A stretch of 64,000 nt of DNA from an uncultured Pontibacter sp. (lineage in GTDB: Bacteria; Bacteroidota; Bacteroidia; Cytophagales; Hymenobacteraceae). Location of the stretch: NCBI RefSeq assembly GCF_947499215.1, contig NZ_CANMNI010000001.1, positions 992,001-1,056,000 of the forward strand, given 5' to 3'. The number at the start of each line of letters is the position of its first letter. The stretch's first letter is position 1. Below the pieces are notes generated by a model. The model did no database searches, was not told the DNA's origin, and saw only the letters and a program-made list of their open reading frames with translations. Shown here one piece after another: positions 61,312 to 64,000 of the stretch. Made by a program: the position numbers and the translations under genes.

Positions 61312-62889
61312 TTAGAACGGCGGTTCTTCCTCGAAACCTGAGGCTGGGAAACCTCCCCCACCATTACTGCCGTCGTTCATGCGACTGCCCAGTCGGATAG
61401 CGCCCGGTGTTTCGGCATCGAAGCTGCTATTAGGCAGTGCATTGAAGCCGCCCATACTGTCGCCCCCGAAGTCGGAGTCCAAGTTAGTAAACTTCGTGTA
61501 CTTGCCGATAAACTTCAATTGAACATTTTCAAGTGAGCCGTTACGGTGCTTGGCAATGATCACCTCACCTACCCCGGCAGTCGGGTTGCCCATTTCATCT
61601 TCCGTGATGCCGTAGTACTCTGGACGATAGAGGAAGAGCACCATGTCGGCATCCTGCTCAATAGAACCGGATTCACGAAGGTCAGAAAGCTGCGGTCGCT
61701 TGTCACCGCCACGGGTTTCCACGGCACGGCTCAGCTGTGAGAGGGCAATTACCGGCACGTTCAGTTCCTTGGCCAGCATTTTCATGGCCCGTGAAATGGA
61801 GGCGATCTCCTGTTCACGGTTACCGCCACCCTTGCCTTCGGCGTTGCCGCTCATCAGCTGCAGGTAGTCAATGATCACCATTTGGATGTCGTACTGCGCT
61901 TTCAGACGGCGGCACTTGGTGCGGAGCTCGCGGATGGAAAGGCCCGGCGTATCGTCGATGAAGATAGGCGCTTCGGTCAGTTTCGATATCTTATGGTTGA
62001 GCTGTGCCCATTCGTAATCCTCCAGACTACCTTTTTTAATCTTCTCAGAATCGAGTTCGGCCTCTGAAGAGATAAGACGATTCACCAGCTGCAGCGAGGA
62101 CATCTCAAGGGAAAAGATCGCCACCCCCTTTTTGAAATCGACAGCCGCGTTGCGCAGGCAGGAAAGCACGAAGGCTGTCTTACCCATAGCCGGGCGTGCT
62201 GCCAGAATGATCAAGTCAGATTTCTGCCAGCCGGACGTCACACGGTCCAAGGCCGTCATGCCACTTGGCACACCGGTCAGGCCGTCGGTTTGCTTGCGTT
62301 TCTCTTCGAGTTCCTTAATAGCGGCATGCATCAAGGAGCGCATGTCGTCAAAGTTCTTTCGGATATTGGATTCTGAAACTTCGTACAACTTGGCCTCGGT
62401 TCTGTCAAGGAGTTCGAATACGTCGGTAGTATCTTCAAAAGCGCTAGAAAGCACTTCAGAGGAGATCGAGATCAGGTCACGCTTGATTGAGTTTTCCGTG
62501 ATGATACGGGCGTGATACTCGATGTTGGCCGCTGAGTTAACGCGGGTTGTGAGCTGCGTTACATAATAAGCACCGCCTGCCAGTTCCAGTTCGCCGTTTT
62601 CGCGGAGTTCGTGGGTTACAGTCAGAATATCAACCGGCTCGGACTTGTCAAACAATCCGATGATCGCCTTAAATATGCGTTGGTGCGCCTCTTTGTAAAA
62701 AGAACTCGGGCGCAAAATGTCGATCACGGTGGTGAGCGCATCCTTCTCCAACATCAGAGCGCCTAACACGGCCTCCTCCAAATCTAGTGCCTGCGGCGGT
62801 TTTTTACCCAACTCTGCCACGGCAGGTGCTTTTTTGCTCCAGTTGCCGCGGTTGCCAGTTGGCCGCACGTTCATTTTCATCTCCTCCAT
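61312..62889 (-). CDS. dnaB: Replicative DNA helicase
   Basis: 525 residues. N-terminal helical domain (P-P-Q-A-L-D-L-E-E-A-V-L-G-A-L) and RecA-type ATPase domain with Walker A A-A-R-P-A-M-G-K-T-A, Walker B V-I-I-D-Y-L-Q-L-M and D-L-R-E-S-G-S-I-E-Q-D-A-D. It unwinds DNA at the replication fork. The C-terminal 40 residues are Gly/Asn-rich and variable. No oriC-like cluster of DnaA boxes is seen beside it. Confidence 0.96.
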   Translation of the reverse strand: MEEMKMNVRPTGNRGNWSKKAPAVAELGKKPPQALDLEEAVLGALMLEKDALTTVIDILRPSSFYKEAHQRIFKAIIGLFDKSEPVDILTVTHELRENGELELAGGAYYVTQLTTRVNSAANIEYHARIITENSIKRDLISISSEVLSSAFEDTTDVFELLDRTEAKLYEVSESNIRKNFDDMRSLMHAAIKELEEKRKQTDGLTGVPSGMTALDRVTSGWQKSDLIILAARPAMGKTAFVLSCLRNAAVDFKKGVAIFSLEMSSLQLVNRLISSEAELDSEKIKKGSLEDYEWAQLNHKISKLTEAPIFIDDTPGLSIRELRTKCRRLKAQYDIQMVIIDYLQLMSGNAEGKGGGNREQEIASISRAMKMLAKELNVPVIALSQLSRAVETRGGDKRPQLSDLRESGSIEQDADMVLFLYRPEYYGITEDEMGNPTAGVGEVIIAKHRNGSLENVQLKFIGKYTKFTNLDSDFGGDSMGGFNALPNSSFDAETPGAIRLGSRMNDGSNGGGGFPASGFEEEPPF

Positions 62890-62986
62890 ACCACAAATTT
62901 AAAAAGTAAGCCGTCCAAGTAATCCACAAATTACGGAAGATATCCACATATTAGCGTATAGCTATTTACATTTAAGCTAGGAATTA

Positions 62987-62994
62987 TAAATTTG
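62987..62994 (+). promoter_or_regulatory. -7 promoter element of the Mpl-type ligase gene (TAAATTTG)
   Basis: Exact TAnnTTTG match 28 bases before the ATG at 63023. Confidence 0.55.
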
Positions 62995-63022
62995 TCGGTT
63001 CGCTAAATTGATAGCACTGAAT

Positions 63023-64000
63023 ATGGAGAGAACGGATTTTAAACGCATCCACCTGATTGCCACTGGCGGGAGCATCATGCACAACCTCGCACTGGCGCTG
63101 CACGACCAAGGTATAAAAGTCACTGGTTCAGACGACGAGATCTACGAGCCGGCCAAAAGCCGGTTGGCTGCCGCAGGTATACTACCGGCCGAAGAAGGCT
63201 GGTTTCCCGAGAAACTGAACGACAGACCTGACGCTGTGATTCTGGGTATGCACGCCCGTCCTGACAACCCAGAGCTGCAGCGAGCGAATGAACTGCACAT
63301 TCCGGTGTACTCTTTCCCAGAGTTCATTTACGAGCTGAGCAAAAACAAACAGCGCATCGTGATCGGCGGTAGCCATGGCAAAACATCCATTACCTCCATC
63401 ATCATGCACGTGCTTAAGCATTGCGGTCGCCTGTTCGACTACGCCGTAGGAGCGCAGATCGAAGGCTTCGACCGCATGGTGAAACTCACGGAGGAGGCAC
63501 CGATCATCATCATTGAAGGCGACGAGTACCTGTCCGACCCGATCAAGCGCGTACCGAAGTTCCACCTCTACCACCACCACATTGGGGTGATCAGCGGCAT
63601 CAGTTGGGATCACATCAACGTGTTCCCTGACCCGGACGTGTACCGCGATCAGTTCCGCATTTTCGCCGAGATGACGCCAAAAGCCGGCACGCTGATCTAT
63701 GATCAGGACGACGTGCAGGTGCAACTGGTGGCGGTGCCGCGCAATCCGGCTGATGTGAATTACATTGGTTACGGAGTGCATCCGCACAGCATTCGCAATG
63801 GTAAAACCATTCTGCATACCAAAAAAGAGGGTGATGTGGAGATACAACTGTTCGGCGAGCACAACCTGCGCAACATAAACGCCGCCAGAGAGGTCTGCAA
63901 GAAGATCGGTATCAAGGCGCACGATTTTTATGAGGCGCTCAAAACGTTTAAAGGCGCAGCCAAACGGTTGGAGCGTCTCGGCGAAAGCGACAGCTCCGTG
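63023..64000 (+). CDS. mpl: Mur-ligase family protein, Mpl-like (3' partial)
   Basis: 326 residues are visible and the frame is open to the window edge. It starts H-L-I-A-T-G-G-S-I-M-H, unlike MurC, and has the Mur-ligase P-loop G-G-S-H-G-K-T-S-I, an E-G-D-E-Y segment and W-D-H-I-N-V-F. The G-x-x-M-x-N/H-L-A start and E-G-D-E-Y point to UDP-N-acetylmuramate:L-alanyl-gamma-D-glutamyl-meso-diaminopimelate ligase (Mpl), which recycles cell-wall peptide. Downstream domains, which would confirm it, lie outside the window. Confidence 0.8.
   Translation, partial: MERTDFKRIHLIATGGSIMHNLALALHDQGIKVTGSDDEIYEPAKSRLAAAGILPAEEGWFPEKLNDRPDAVILGMHARPDNPELQRANELHIPVYSFPEFIYELSKNKQRIVIGGSHGKTSITSIIMHVLKHCGRLFDYAVGAQIEGFDRMVKLTEEAPIIIIEGDEYLSDPIKRVPKFHLYHHHIGVISGISWDHINVFPDPDVYRDQFRIFAEMTPKAGTLIYDQDDVQVQLVAVPRNPADVNYIGYGVHPHSIRNGKTILHTKKEGDVEIQLFGEHNLRNINAAREVCKKIGIKAHDFYEALKTFKGAAKRLERLGESDSSV

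Noticed and set aside
62890..63022. Replication origin beside dnaB
   Set aside because: No cluster of DnaA boxes or AT-rich 13-mers was found, and dnaB is often away from oriC.

Overview
The window (about 64 kb, mid GC) looks like chromosome from an aerobic Bacteroidota, most likely Cytophagales/Hymenobacteraceae (Pontibacter-like). Evidence: promoters with a TAnnTTTG -7 box, a giant surface protein with a type IX secretion (T9SS) type A sorting tail, vWA/TPR (Bat-type) proteins, a Bacteroidota-type biotin cluster, the long-form phosphoglucomutase and the large-form PurC. It is mostly ordinary housekeeping and biosynthetic DNA with one island of different composition near 52-55 kb.

Layout. 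1-1 kb: tail of a DUF1989 gene, then three minus-strand tRNAs (Arg, Pro, Ser). 1.2-3.2 kb: vWA plus TPR pair. 3.3-4.5 kb: TetR regulator and hot-dog thioesterase, each preceded by a similar palindromic operator. 4.7-7.3 kb: VOC, SRPBCC and YjdM proteins and a frameshifted lipoprotein hydrolase. 7.5-15 kb: PaaI thioesterase, TldE/TldD pair, CHRD-like lipoprotein, S9 peptidase. 15.3-22.8 kb: thiolase, HEAT protein, YwqK repeat protein, GNAT, GH13, RhlE helicase, membrane protein. 23.1-28.7 kb: bioB-bioF-bioD-bioA plus a beta-ketoacyl synthase. 29.2-33.5 kb: 1409-residue T9SS cargo. 33.6-36.2 kb: aspartokinase and lysA behind a structured leader. 36.3-37 kb: lipoprotein made of two subtilase-prodomain-like units. 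37.2-41.3 kb: metY-metX-hom under a SAM-I riboswitch followed by a cysteine-codon-rich leader peptide. 41.5-51.1 kb: SDR protein, purC, STAS, RNase Z, a pair of secreted paralogues, queuosine-precursor transporter, EamA transporter with a possible attenuator, NlpE-like protein, trpS. 51.2 kb: sulfurtransferase. 52.1-55.2 kb: AT-rich, cassette-like cluster (SMI1/SUKH-Sel1 protein, Sel1 protein, DUF5713, lipoprotein) with attC-like repeats. 55.4-64 kb: acidic protein, HPPD, repeat-rich gap, phosphoglucomutase, degenerate CZB and PAS-only signalling proteins, dnaB, and the start of an Mpl-type ligase running off the window.

The coherent metabolic theme is aspartate-family amino acids: aspartokinase and LysA supply lysine, and Hom-MetX-MetY form homocysteine by direct sulfhydrylation. 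The biotin cluster is a second unit.

Most novel signals: (1) TATACCT/AGGTATA is strongly over-represented throughout the window and is absent from the 52.4-56.0 kb island; (2) a SAM-I riboswitch and a Cys-rich leader peptide lie in series ahead of metY; (3) a long structured RNA of unrecognised class starts at the aspartokinase promoter; (4) attC-like intergenic repeats suggest a gene-cassette cluster without an integrase. No CRISPR array, insertion sequence, prophage or rRNA operon was seen.
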